Shown: piece by piece, positions 49,548 to 60,775 of the stretch
Layout of the letters: the number at the start of each line of letters is the position of its first letter
How positions within the stretch are numbered: the first letter of the stretch is position 1
Assembly: GCA_963693285.1 (NCBI GenBank)
Contig: OY848917.1
Coordinates: 7,822,118 to 7,886,117, forward strand
DNA from: Xestospongia muta
Lineage: Eukaryota > Porifera > Demospongiae > Haplosclerida > Petrosiidae
Direction: 5' to 3'
DNA: 64,000 bases
Position numbers and translations under genes: made by a program
Notes under the pieces: generated by a model
What the model was told of the DNA's origin: nothing
What the model saw: only the letters and a program-made list of their open reading frames with translations
The model's database searches: none

Positions 49548-50988
49548 TCAGTTTGTCACGACGATCGAAGTAAGGTCAAAAGGAGGAATCAGAAATTGTT
49601 TCTGGCCAACCGTAAAGATGAAGTGGTGAATTCTTGATAATGTAGGGTCTTTTTCTGTCCACTTGCAAATATGAGAGGCAGTTATTATGGTGTCTGAAAG
49701 GTGCTGGAATAACATCTTGATATCTCCTGGTGGTGGAATGTCCAACACCTCTGGATGTTCTGGAAGTGGTAACCGACTTAGGGCATCTGCATTACCTATT
49801 TTTTTTTCCAGGTCGATGTTGGATGCTATATTGATATGCCTATAACGTCAATGCCCATCTCTATATTCTTGAGGAAGCCATCACTGGTACTTGTCTGGAT
49901 TTATTAAAGAGATACTTCAAGGGCTGGTGGTCTGAATAGATAGTGAAGGGCCGTCCATACAAATATTGATGGAATTTTTTGACTGCGAATATTATGGCTA
50001 ACCCCTCTTTTTCAATTTAGGAATATTTCTGCTCCACTTTAGCCAGAGTATGGGAGGCAAAGGCAATGGGTTTTTCGGAGTTGTCATCCATTCTATGGGC
50101 TAAAACAGCTCCCAGTCCATATTGTGATGCATCACAAGACACAATCAGTTCTTGTTGACTATCCTAATGAACTAATATGGTGGATGATTGTAGTAGCTGT
50201 TTGACTTGCTTGAATGCTTCAGAGTGTTCTTTCGTCCAAGACCATTTAACACCTTTTTGCATCAACCTATAGAGGGGAGAAAGAAACATGGCAAGGTTAT
50301 ACATGAATTTAAAATAATAATTTATGAGTCCAAGGAAGGACTTTAGTTCAGACAAGTTACGTGTTTCGGGGGCATCTTGAATCGCTCGGACTTTCTCAGG
50401 TGCTGGGTGCAGACCATTCTTATCAATAATATGTCCCAGGTACTCGACAGAGGGGGCCAGGAAAATACACTTGGGTTGCTTCAGGGTTACCCCAGCAGAT
50501 TATAGGCGGTCCATCACCTTATTGAGGTTCTTGAGATGTTCTTCCTTATTTGGACCTGTCACCAGCATGTTGTCTAGATAAACTATGACACCAGGTAAAT
50601 CTTGCAATAAGCCTTTCATTGCTCGTTGAAAAATGGCTGGTGCTGATGATATGCCAAATGGTAGTCGTTGGTATTCAAAAAGACCTTTGGTAGTGTTGAT
50701 AGTAGTGTACTTTTTCGGAATCTCAGATAACAGCACCTGCTGGTAAGCATGTGTGAGGTCAAGTTTCAAAAATACTTTCCCTCCGGACATTGCAGTAAAT
50801 AAGTCGTCCACTCTTGGTAATGGGTAATTGTCCAATTTTGACACAGCGTTGACTGTCACTTTGTAGTCACCACAGATGCGGATACTTCCATCTGCTTTCA
50901 CAATGGGTACTATCGGAGCTACCCAGTCTGAAAATTGGACTGGCCTGATGACTCCAGCTTCCTGTAACTGGTCAAACTCCTTCTCCAC
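49548..50988 (-). pseudogene. Gypsy element 2 reverse transcriptase and RNase H
   Basis: The frame at 50988-50500 shows WVAPIVPIVKADGSIRICGD, NYPLPRVDDLF, KLDLTHAYQQVLL and LPFGISSAPAIFQ. The catalytic box reads YLDN instead of YxDD. 50495-50160 continues the connection (SELKSFLGLINYYFKFMYNL, WSWTKEHSEAFKQVKQLL). RNase H at about 50150-49800 is broken by stops. The neighbouring frame at 49748-49548 corresponds to the RNase H to integrase linker. Confidence 0.85.
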
Positions 50989-51192
50989 TTTGGCTTATAG
51001 TGACTATGCCAATGGCCTGAGTTTGAAGTAACGAGGTTGTGTATTGGGCGGAACATGTATTTGAGCTTCCATGCCTTTGAGGGTTCCTAACTCCTCACGG
51101 GATAACTGTTGATGTTTCTGGAGCAGGTCATCCACATCCCGATTGTTAGACTCTCTATGAATGACAGGCCAATTCAGTTTGATATGTTTTAG

Positions 51193-51495
51193 TTAATTAC
51201 GGCCAAACAGGGATGCTCCGTCACCTTTAACAACCACTAATGGAAGAAAAGTTGTTTGCGACTCATAGCTGACAGCAACTGTGGCCACACCTAACACCGG
51301 TAACTTTTCCCCCATATATGTATGTAGGCTAATATCAGTTGACTCCAAAGGTACTGTATCCTTCAGCACTGTATTGTAGGTAGACTCACTAATAACAGAA
51401 ACTGATGCTCCCGTATCCAATTCCATAAGGACTGGATGGTTATTGATTATAACGGACAGGGTGAATGGTTTGGATCTGGAGACCACTGGAAACAT
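51193..51495 (-). pseudogene. Gypsy element 2 aspartic protease
   Basis: PVLMELDTGASVSVISESTY holds the catalytic DTGAS, and a later GVATVAVSY and LPLVVVKGDGASLFGRN match the end of Gypsy proteases. It is open over about 100 residues but is now separated from gag and RT by a stop near 51193 (LFGRN then a stop). Confidence 0.85.
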
Positions 51496-51639
51496 TGTAT
51501 ATACTTCAGATGACGCAGTAGTTGTTGAACTGGATGGGTTGCTGGTTGTCCTAGGAGATGGATCTGAAAACGAGTTGGAAACTTCGAGATGTGTTTGGAT
51601 TCAATTCTTGAGCTACCCGGATCCTCGGGAACTTTTACC

Positions 51640-52356
51640 ATGCTCTGAGCATTTGCTTCGACACACTTATATGGCCAGTCTTGCCACATGCTCGACAAGT
51701 TTCATGAACAAAACGACACGTTGTAGCCAGATGAGGTCCCCCTCAATGGAAACAAACTTTGGGAGGATTGACGGAATAACTAGTCTGCTGCTTGCCTTTC
51801 ATCTGGTTCACTGACACCTTGCTGTCCGACATTTTTATCTGCCTTGCTTGAACAGATGCTCTCTCCACACTGGTGGCTATTTCCACAGCTCGATCGAACG
51901 TGAGATCATTGTCCTCCTTGAGCAAGCGTTTTCGAGTTGCCTCGTGGGCCAAGCCACACACAAAATGATCTCTGAGTAATATACTTTGCACTTGAGGTTC
52001 GTACTGACAACAAGTAATTGACTTCTTTAAACGGACAACAAAGTCAGCTATACTTTTGTTTGGGGTCTGACAACGGCAATGAAACGAGTATCGTTCGGCG
52101 ATGACAGATGTAATAGGTTGGAAATGCTTCATCCACACGGTGATAAGTTCGTCAAGAGATTTGTCTTATGGTTCAGCGGGGCTTAAGAGATTCGACAAGA
52201 GGTTGTAGTGCTTTCTACCAAGTGAATTTAAGAATACATACTTTTGTTTAGCATCAGCAACCTCGTTGGCGGGAAAGAAATTCTTAATTCTCTTCACATA
52301 GCGGGGAAAGTCTCTTGAGTAGGGTCAAACGATTCGATTTTACCAACGGATGACAT
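51640..52356 (-). pseudogene. Gypsy element 2 gag
   Basis: The likely start is at 52356 (MSSVGKIESFDPTQETFP). The frame breaks near 52300 and has a TAA near 52170, then is open at 52138-51743 (HFQPITSVIAERYSFHCRCQ, SIADFVVRLKKS, LLRDHFVCGL). The nucleocapsid knuckle CRACGKTGHI lies near 51690-51660 in another frame. Confidence 0.8.
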
Positions 52357-52389
52357 GGTCGTGGGAACGTTACGATACCTCGTCGCCAA

Positions 52390-52615
52390 TGTAGTGGTCT
52401 AAGTACTCTTTCAAATATAAAACAACTGATTGAATAGTGAGAGCACGAACGAACACAGAAAACACATGCATACACATTTATATACAAAACTCAATAGAAT
52501 ATTCTAGAAGTTCTACACGTGGTTTCACACCTACAAACCATAACATATTAGCATAATTATATTAGCGTGAATAGAATATTAAGTTAGTATCATCAGAAGT
52601 CATTGAGATACCACA
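52390..52615 (-). repeat. 5' LTR of Gypsy element 2
   Basis: On the minus strand TGTGGTATCTC to ACTACA. Followed by the primer-site-like TTGGCGACGAGG. Confidence 0.95.
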
Positions 52616-52809
52616 ACCATGGATCTATTACTTGGCTCCGTAACTTCAAGGAACCTGAGGGACAGCTCGCAAGGTGGCTAGAAAAACTCCAGGAATTTGA
52701 TTTTAAGGTGGTACACCGCTGTGGGAAAAAGCATACAAATACAAACGCCCTCTCATGCCTACCATGCAAAGAGTGTAAAATGGAAAGCCACCACCCAGAC
52801 TCTGTGATG
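52616..52809 (+). pseudogene. Gypsy element 1 RNase H, continued
   Basis: Continues RNase H after the insertion of element 2: GSITWLRNFKEPEGQLARWL, then LQEFDFKVVHRCGKKHTNTN. It is cut after …HHPDSVM by the DNA transposon at 52810. Confidence 0.85.
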
Positions 52810-52890
52810 TACGGAAGCCTCAGACGGACATTCCAATTCCTATTTCCTATTTCTTCCGTCCACCTTCGCGTATTTGAAAAATTAATTATC
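52810..52890 (+). repeat. Left terminal inverted repeat of the DNA transposon
   Basis: TACGGAAGCCTCAGACGGAC then TTCCTATTTC and CGCGTATTTGAAAA. Complementary in order to the right end. Confidence 0.9.
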
Positions 52891-53022
52891 GACCCTTTAT
52901 AATTATTCTTTTTCTTCCGTATGAATCAGAACTTCCTTTTTAAAAATACACGAGGTTTCACGTGTGCCATTTTCCTGTTTTAGCACGTGGTTGGTTAGTT
53001 TGTTTGTAAACAGATTGTTAGC

Positions 53023-53264
53023 ATGGACTCTGAATTCAGGGAATCTTTAGTCATGAGAGGTGTAAAACGAGAAAGTATAGATTTGCTTGAAAAAGAAGAT
53101 ATATTGGGAGAAGAGCAATTTTTTCATCTTCGCATGGATGATCTTAAACTGTTTCTGGATAGAGGAATAAAAATTGGACAATACTCCATCATTGCTAGGC
53201 TATGGGAAGAAAAAGTGAAAGGTATATACAAGTAGCAACTTAATGTCTATGACGTCTTGTATCG

Positions 53265-53316
<52 letters not shown>

Positions 53317-53741
53317 AGTATAATTTTTTGTGTGTGTAGTTACTAGAGATGTATCAGGCTTGGGTTCTGATACTAGCAGTACCAGTGGGACAAGTGGTGA
53401 TGGGACAAGTATGTTAAAGTAATTATGTTTGCTTTATTATGAAAAAATTAAGGTACACTCTCAAGACAAGAGCTGTTTGAATCATTTCATGCTAAAATGA
53501 AAACAATTAAGTCTAAAAAGTACAATCAAGAACCTTACTCTACAAAGTCTTGTGTAAAGAAATATGAAGAAAAACAATTAATTGCTGTAAGTAGTAATTA
53601 TTAATTTACAAGCAGTCATATCCTGTATAGGGAACTGTTGTAGTTTATTGGTATATAATTAGAATTAGTTATGTATATATGCATATATTTATATATATTT
53701 ATATATATATACAAATATACCCACACACACACACACACATA

Positions 53742-53815
<74 letters not shown>

Positions 53816-54514
53816 TATATATATTGTTTACTTTTCATACTAGATCCATTTTGGAGGAATGATTTATGTTTCTGAACTAGACAGAGGAGTAAAAAAGAAA
53901 CACCTACCATCACCTCGTATTGTAGATTTTATGAGATCATCAAACTACGAAGATGTTATTAAACTTGGGAAAGAGCTATTCTTCAAGGAAGAAACTGATG
54001 ACCTTGAATTATACTGCCTATGTGGAACTTCAGGAATACCATTTCATATTGAAGACAAAGATAACTGGAATATCTATGATTTTATGAAAGATCATGGCTA
54101 TCAACCTAGTAAATTTAAATTATATGTAATGCTTAAATCTACTGAAGTAAGTTACATACAAGAATGGCTCTATTATGATTTATATTCTTAAAGCAACATA
54201 CTAAATACACTGTCACTGATTCTCCTGTATCAGCTCAAGATCAAGACAAAACAGAACCAATCAGTAAGAATATAATGTAATATATGAATGATGATATAAT
54301 TTTAACAGGATACACCAAGCCTGTCATAAAAAATTGTGTCACCTGTCAAAAGGAGTTTCTTGCACCTTTAGAGGAGACAGATTGCATACTACCAGATGAT
54401 ACAATTGTTTATTATCGAGATCCAATTCTTGAGTGCCCATTATGTGATGAAAGGCAGTTTGGGTTCCAATTAAATCTGGACTTTATGCCAGAGTTGGCAT
54501 ACTTTAAGAATTAA
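53023..54514 (+). CDS. Accessory gene of the DNA transposon, function unknown
   Basis: Exons I infer start at 53023 ([20 protein letters not shown], then [20 protein letters not shown]), a helical segment that resembles a SAM-like domain. Short introns, two with (TA)n, separate a Ser/Gly/Thr-rich linker (near 53345-53410), a basic segment (near 53455-53587) and a central block at 53844-54150 with [20 protein letters not shown] and [19 protein letters not shown]. The last exon (about 54310-54514) has a four-Cys arrangement, CVTCQKEF and CPLCDERQF, likely zinc-binding. Mostly intact frames and its place between the inverted repeats say it belongs to the element. I do not recognise a family, and exon joins are approximate. 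Confidence 0.55.
53272..53825. repeat. Two (TA)n/(CA)n microsatellites in introns of the accessory gene
   Basis: TG/TA runs at 53272-53317 and a CA then TA run at 53722-53824. Confidence 0.9.
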
Positions 54515-54600
54515 ATTACTTTGTTAGCAATGTATTTGGATTAAAAGACATGACTTGGTACTATTCTGTATTTAATATCATTGAGTTTATTAATCAAAAA

Positions 54601-56350
54601 TTAGTTTTTCATAATTTCAATGTCTTGTAATAACTGCAAAAATAATTGGAGTGCTTCATTTGGTGTGGTGGGTGTACTAATACTTTCATCAAGTTTAAAC
54701 TTGTCAGCATAGACTCTAAATTCATCTGAGACTAAAGATGATTTGTGTCCATAATTATTTTCTGCATACTGTAACAATGCATAATCGAGTATGCATTTAT
54801 AGTCTGTGGTTCCTAGTTTAAGTTTTAAATTTATTATGACTGAAACATATAACACTCACCATATTGTTCTGGTAAAAAATAAAGTATCTCAGGAATTCTA
54901 CCTATGGTTTCACAATATTTGCTTTTTCTAATATAGTGATGATTCCACTCATTCACAAGAACATCTAGTTCCTTCTCAATTATTGGTCCAAAGCAATAAC
55001 GTGATGTCTCACTATAAATTTAACAAAAATGTGTTTGAGTAATTGCAAAGTATTTAGTATTATGAACTCACAGTGTGTATTCCAAAGAATCATCAAAGCA
55101 GCCATTGATTTGCAAATCCTGGCAATTTATTATAATGAATTATAACTCCTCCATATGCAAGATTTAGCTTACATGGAAAAATTGGATCCACCAGTCAGTC
55201 AATCTGCATCTCAAGAAGGCCCACCAAGCTTCAATTCTCTATATAATTAGCAATGTTTTTAAGTTTTATTTAAAGTATTTACCTGATTAGAGCTAGATCG
55301 ACCATATCTAAAACTCATTTCAGCAGACAAGCTATCATTATGAATACTTCTTAATGTTGGTTGAACATAGGCAATTATTGAGTTTTCTGTCCCTCTGTCA
55401 GCTCTTACTACTCTAGGAAGACCTAAATATGTTATCAATTTATATATATTATAGCTTATTTCATAACTTATACCATTAATTGCTTTTACTGTATCTAAAT
55501 AGTACTGTGCAATAATGTGTGGATCATTGTTAGTACTTGCACATTTCATCCACATAATTCTTCTTGAGTACCTATGTTAAAAAATTTAAAAATAAAGGAA
55601 TCATGCATATCGCCAACATACCCATCAATACAGCCGTGAATAGTGATACCAAATGGCTTTAATTTATCATAGCCATCACAGTGCCAAATAAAATTTGGAC
55701 CCTAAAAGTTTTTATAAATTATATTGAATTATGGCAAATAGTTTACGTACCTTACTACGATATATCCTTCTTTTCAATCTCTGCCTACTCCTTTCTTGGG
55801 AACCTTCCGGATCCATTAAAGGTAACAAAACCATGACTGTATCTCTATAATATTATATAATCTGTAATAGCTACAATGGACATATATAAAGTATAACCTT
55901 CTGACATTTAACTGATGAGTAATGCGCAATCGGTTCCACATACATCTATATCCCAATAATCCACCAGAAAATTGTAATTCTTTCTTATAATAGAATAACT
56001 GCTTTAACATTTTAAGTATATAACTATATTATTGCTTATACCTGAATGGTATCACATATTTTCATAATAGATGACTCTTCTGACTTTTGGCTGACACCTA
56101 ATTTGGCTCTAATCCTTCTTATATGTCTCTTAGTGATAGAGTAACCAAATTTTCCTGTCAGTATTTTTTCAATTGAATTAGTAGAAAGTCCACACATAGC
56201 AAAATAATGTATTAGCTCATTTCTTGAAAATTCAGAGGAATTCATAAGAGGAGACATAGGAATGCCACTGACATCTCTTGAAAATTCAGATGAATTCATA
56301 AGAGGAGATATAGGAATACGACTAAAAATAGCAAGCTCTGTACTAGCCAT
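54601..56350 (-). CDS. Integrase-like DDE transposase, multi-exon
   Basis: Minus-strand exons that keep frame: 56350-56042, 56001-55898, 55844-55751, 55701 to about 55630, then pieces to the last exon ending at 54601. The N-terminus has a duplicated MNSSEFSR block and a helix-turn-helix-like region (HYFAMCGLSTNSIEKIL, then GYSITKRHIRRIRAKLG). The rve-type core shows the three catalytic acids: Asp in FIWHCDGYDKLKPFG, Asp in RVVRADRGTENSI and Glu in QRIEAWWAFLR, with FRYGRSSSN between. The C-terminus is EWNHHYIRK to IPEILYFLPEQYG. This family occurs in many animal genomes. No stop is seen inside the exons I joined, so the gene may still be coding. Confidence 0.75.
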
Positions 56351-56539
56351 TTTATAAAAATAAAAATGTATAAGCACATGTTAAAAATGGAAATTTGAAA
56401 TAAGAAAGTCTAATAAAAATTAGAAATGGCCCACGTGCCAAAAATGGAATAGGGAATAAGGAATTGGAACTCACCGACTTGGTAGTTAATTGGAACGGAA
56501 ACCTATCAATTAGGTCTTTGAAACCCATCAACTGGGTCT

Positions 56540-56640
56540 TTAATTGGAATTTTCAAATACACGAAGCTGCGCGGAAGAATTTGGAAATAGGAATAAGAAA
56601 TTGGAAATAGGAATAAGAATGTCCGTCTGCGGCTTCCGTA
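56540..56640 (-). repeat. Right terminal inverted repeat of the DNA transposon
   Basis: Read on the minus strand, TACGGAAGCCGCAGACGGAC then TTATTCCTATTTCC (twice) and CGTGTATTTGAAAA. Confidence 0.9.
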
Positions 56641-57215
56641 GTGATGGTATCAACAATTCACTTTCACAAGGACGAACTATGAATGAGCTGAGCCAACTTC
56701 AAAGAGATGATCCTGTCATTGGACCAGTAATACGTGCTTTAGCAAGAAAAACGAAGCCAGACCAAAATGAACTTAAACAGTTCAGTCTGCACACAAACAG
56801 ATTATTTGCACTATGGGATCAATGAACTCTACAAGATTCAGTACTTTACCGTCATTTTGTAAGTGCTGATGGTCTCCAATACCACCTTCAATTTTTTGCT
56901 CCTAGACAATTACATCCTGAAATTCTAGAGGAATTACACAGTGGAGCTGTCGCATGTCATTTAGGTGAAGAAAAGACACTAAGTCGATTGAAGCAAAGAT
57001 TTTACTGGCCTGGCCACTGAAACGATGTTAGAGAATGGTGTCAAACCTGCTCAGTGTGTGCTGCTAGCAAAACTCCTCCTCCAAAAAAGAAGGCAGCACT
57101 AAAGCCGGTTAAAATAGGCTACCCAATGCAATTAGTAGCAGTGAATGTACTAGGACCATTGTCAAAGAATGATGCTGGGAACTCCTATCTGTTCACTACA
57201 TCAGTATGCTTGGAG
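56641..57215 (+). pseudogene. Gypsy element 1 integrase start, truncated
   Basis: Continues the element after the DNA transposon: LSQLQRDDPVIGPVIRALAR, then (with a stop at 56823 and another near 57018) HLGEEKTLSRLKQRFYWPG and CQTCSVCAASK, the zinc site. The core begins with LVAVNVLGPL, where the catalytic Asp is replaced by Asn, and stops at SYLFTTSVC. Excision of the transposon plus one GTGATG would leave a one-base frame change. Confidence 0.8.
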
Positions 57216-57990
57216 ATGTACTTTTTAATAGTGATACCTACTTAATTTATTGCAAACATCTGTTCATGCCATTACTAATATAATTCATGACACTATTATA
57301 TATTTCACATTTTATGTTGTCTCATTCTAATACTAGGTATCTTCATTCCATTACCTGGAGCTTTTGGTTCCAAGTTGAGGTTATGTAATTAATAAATTTC
57401 CTCCATTTCTATGTTCTCATCAAAATCTAAATCTTGGTATTATCTAGCAAATTTACTTTTAACATTTTAATAGTTACTGGAGCCTCATTATTTGTTCTGA
57501 TGTTCTGGACACTTCATAAAGTAATAATAATGATACTGACTCATTTTAATATTCCTTGTCCACACAGCATCACAGTATATTTCGCATCAGGAAAAAAATA
57601 GTGTTAACATCAGTCCAGCTGAGAAGATTCTGATTGCACTGTGTTATTATGTTATATTTGCTGTATCATGTTGGCATATTTAGGACTTATTATAACAGAT
57701 ACTGATTTATTAACAGAAGCTCTAGAGACATATTTCCATTGTCCCGATCAAACATCACAGTGTAATCCAAAGGAATGTCAACAATATATCTACCCAGAGC
57801 TTGCAGCAACACTTTAGTTTTTAATAGGATTTTTACCACAGCAAAATTTAACGTTTGTCATCAACTGGAGTACTGTTGTCAAATTATGCTCATGATATTA
57901 TCCTTAAAAAGAAAATACATTAACTGTTATGCTCCCTAACACAGTTTCACCTGTCATGTCTCATATCAAAGATAGCTATGACTTGCAATA
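57216..57990 (+). pseudogene. Receptor I, exon 9-10 remnant
   Basis: Begins in intron 8 (family motif AATAGTGATACCTA), exon 9 from about 57337 with deletions, exon 10 from about 57568 (ETYFHCP, then NPKECQQYIYPEL in one frame). A 17-nt block of relatives (QALGHLPN region) is missing and frames break. The 5' half has been lost at the junction with Gypsy element 1. Confidence 0.8.
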
Positions 57991-58019
57991 ATTTTATTTG
58001 AAATATTTGACATTCAATC

Positions 58020-59030
58020 ATGTTGTTACTGCAGAACGTTTTATATAGTGATTAATTACTTTTTAAATTATATTCATCAACTTTTTGCTAGCACTTCTTT
58101 GTATGTATATAAACTACAAAGGTTATTGAGAATTCTATACCTAGTCTGTTGCTAAACCCTTTATCTGAAATATCTCTTCTTGAAGTATGGCTCTAAATAT
58201 ATTATGTATGAAGAATGCATGCAAACTAAGTGACCATCAATTTGTTTTAACAGATTGATCTTGATTCTATTCGCTAATTAAAACAAACTATTATCAGATT
58301 GATTGTTCATAATATTGATGTTTTCTATAACAATGTAGAAAAATTGTCAGACATATCTTCACAATCCATTTGGTACTTTGATAAACAAAATTAAATAGTA
58401 AGAATGTTGAATACTACATGTACACAGCTGTAGATCTATAAAACGTATACTATTTGTTGAAAAGGTATGCTATTTGCTTTCTATATCTCAAGAAAAAATG
58501 AATACAAATCTATGTAACTATGTAAAAAAGCACAGGTGCATGACACAAGTTGAGCAATTAAGGACATACTCCTCCTATATATATCAATTAAAATAATCTC
58601 AGTAATATATTGGTACATTGTATGACTTTGCTATTAGAAAAGATTAAATTACTATCACTGCTATCTTGAAGATATCATGAATTTTCTTTTAAAATGTGAT
58701 AATAAAGAACTCTTTATTGTTTTTTAACTACTCAATTTAGGTGAGCATTTAGTTTTTTTTTTAATTTTAATTCTTATATTTCTTTTGCTTTAATCACAGA
58801 TACCTCTATATCACAATAATTACATACATAACATTTCTATTTCATCATTATTAATTCTTTTGTTTAAATAATATTAATAATAATATAATAAGATTTCTTT
58901 TAAAATATGTTTATAACATGACTTTATTGTAGATTTATTATCTACTTTCTATATTACATTCATCAAGAATTATTAGCACTAGTTGGTATGTTGTAGCAGT
59001 TAGTATTTTTTAGTTTTTAATTCTTAAATT
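58020..59030. other. Receptor-array spacer, AT-rich, no gene seen
   Basis: Similar pieces recur elsewhere: 58250-58400 resembles 63320-63450 and 11330-11400 ('cagacatatc', 'gatgttttct'). T-rich and A-rich runs occur; no open frame is convincing. Confidence 0.5.
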
Positions 59031-59035
59031 TAAAC

Positions 59036-59510
59036 TAAACATCAAAGCAGGAAATTGTCTGTACTTCCTGCCAGAAGTAGGAGACAGTTTACCTACTGTC
59101 TGTGAATTAACAGTTTACCTACTGTTAATATTATAATTATAGTCATAAATGGCTTCCTAAGAGTAGCTCTTGATCTGATGTAATCACTAGTTTTGTTTCT
59201 GAAGCACCCAAACGGAGACATACGGCCAATGGCCATACTTCATTGGTAAGTGTGTTAGCTCTGTGAGGTTAGTATCCAACCTGTCTATGGTTTAACGTTA
59301 TCGTGAACGTACTATAAGAGGTAGAGGAATGAAACGCAAATCCAACATTTGACTAATTGTGTCTGGGAAGCTTAGAAACTTTGTCTTAAATTATAAACAA
59401 ATCAATACTTAAAAGAATTGAAACATTTTGTTCAGTTTTGAATGAGATATTGATTATTTCTGGCAATCTATTTCAACTTACAATCTGTGCCATCCTTACA
59501 GAGTCACTGC
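59036..59510 (+). promoter_or_regulatory. Conserved intergenic module, copy 7
   Basis: Same module, with GGTAAGTG at 59245-59252 and TATAAGAGGTAGAG near 59313. The upstream block with ACCAATGAATGTTATTAGTC follows at about 59665, then sequence jumps to intron 2 of unit J. Confidence 0.45.
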
Positions 59511-59873
59511 TACTGTGTGTCTGATACAGCATATGAGTAATATGTAGTCAGTTTATGGTGTGCAATCAGGAGTGTGTGTAGTTAATGAATGCTTCATGTG
59601 TATGATACTGTACAAGCAAACACTTGGACTATATCATTGGACATAATATATCTAATTTAATATGACCAATGAATGTTATTAGTCTGCACTACAGTTACAA
59701 TAATGTTCATAAATCATAATAAGATAAATATATAATAAAATAAACATTCATTTATTATTTATAAAATATAAACGTTATATACAAAAAAGTATATATATGA
59801 TATATGTTTATTATAAAAATACTTGTCTTTTGCTTAAAGTTTATGTTTTATCAATACTTTTTATCTTTCTAGA

Positions 59874-60640
59874 ATTGTTCACAAAAAGACTTATCATAAA
59901 GTGTTGTCCTGATGGTATTAATGTTTCTAAATGTTGTGCTAAAAAATTTATAGGAAATGCTTGTTCTTCCTTTCTTTCAAATTGACAAACCTGTGCATTA
60001 GGTCAATCAACGTCAATGTTTGTACATAACAATAATTTGTTATCAGAAGATCAAGTCATAAAGCTCATTACGAATATAAGTAAATTTATAAATAAAGAAT
60101 GTAATATTGTGAGATCTCTTTTAATTCAACAGCTCAACTGCCTGACCTTTCTTCCTTTTGCAATACAACTGCTATATCTTTTCTTTGTCAATATTTTTTC
60201 CCTCTTTGTGACTGTAAAACTGGAGATTTATATTTACCATCACAAGAGACATGTAAAGAAGTTATCACTGTTTCAAGTAGAACATTATGGCCACTACTGG
60301 AACAACTGAACCAGACATTCAAGTTACCAGATTGCTCTGTACTACCTATGGCTACTTACCCACCAGGTATATACATGTACACAGTTATATGAAATAAATG
60401 GTTTTCTATATGCACATATCAGTGGTTCTGGTAACTCAGACATTAGTCCTACTACTGGCACCTCAAGATACAGTTTGTTCTGATCAATTTATTAAAGCCA
60501 TTTTTACCCTCGATGTGATAGTTTTGAACAGAGTCCACATCACTCTTATGTTAACAATTACACGAGTGTTGGCTTGTTGGAATTGTTTTTTTATCATTTG
60601 TTCATTGGAAAACTATGTTGTATGTTGATCATATTTAATT
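59874..60640 (+). pseudogene. Receptor J, exons 3-5 remnant
   Basis: Exon 3 from about 59874 has TAA in place of the Trp of the family (LSWSV becomes LS then stop) and a second stop near 59985 (SNWQTC becomes SN, stop). Exon 4 at about 60132-60366 is frameshifted, exon 5 from about 60417 carries deletions (GTSS, NGTCY region) and ends near 60640. Exons 1, 2 and 6-10 are missing. The next unit's upstream block begins directly after it. Confidence 0.85.
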
Positions 60641-60775
60641 ATATGATATATCTTTATTATAAAAATAAGTATTACAATAACAACACCTACCTGTCAAACC
60701 AGTTTATGATACCAGTTAAGAAAATATTCAGATTCTAATTTCATTTTCTTAATCACAGCATCTTGCTGATAAAAT

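Larger units (their letters stand above)
48174..52615 (-). mobile_element. Gypsy element 2, complete with two LTRs, minus strand
   Basis: Direct repeats at 48174-48397 and 52390-52615 are the LTRs. The element is flanked on both sides by ACCAT (48169-48173 and 52616-52620), a 5-bp target duplication as Gypsy elements make. On the minus strand the purine tract AAAGGGGGAGGAG directly precedes the 3' LTR, and TTGGCGACGAGG follows the 5' LTR as the primer site. Gene order is gag, protease, RT, RNase H, integrase, so it belongs to Ty3/Gypsy. Each domain carries damage. Confidence 0.95.
52810..56640. mobile_element. 3.8-kb DNA transposon with integrase-like transposase, probably IS3EU-type
   Basis: Inverted terminal repeats begin TACGGAAGCC at both ends (left 52810 to about 52890, right about 56540-56640). 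The right arm has an extra copy of a GGAAATAGGAATAAGAA unit. The flanks are GTGATG on both sides (52804-52809 and 56641-56646), a 6-bp target duplication. It carries two genes that converge: an intron-containing transposase on the minus strand and a second gene on the plus strand. From memory, 6-bp duplications, TA-initial ends and an rve-type DDE core point to the IS3EU superfamily; that classification needs a database comparison. Confidence 0.85.
45049..57215 (+). mobile_element. Gypsy element 1, nested host of two later insertions
   Basis: It starts with a 5' LTR (45049-45302) and runs gag, CCHC, protease, RT, RNase H and part of integrase on the plus strand. The coding stretch is interrupted at 48173 by Gypsy element 2 and at 52809 by a DNA transposon. 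The element's own DNA is 45049-48173, 52616-52809 and 56641-about 57215. At about 57215 it passes directly into intron 8 of receptor pseudogene I, so the end of integrase and the 3' LTR are lost. Several frameshifts and stops show it is dead. Confidence 0.9.

Noticed and set aside
60398..60628. Open frame over receptor J exon 5
   Set aside because: It reads an alternative frame of the decayed exon 5; the family frame is broken by deletions.
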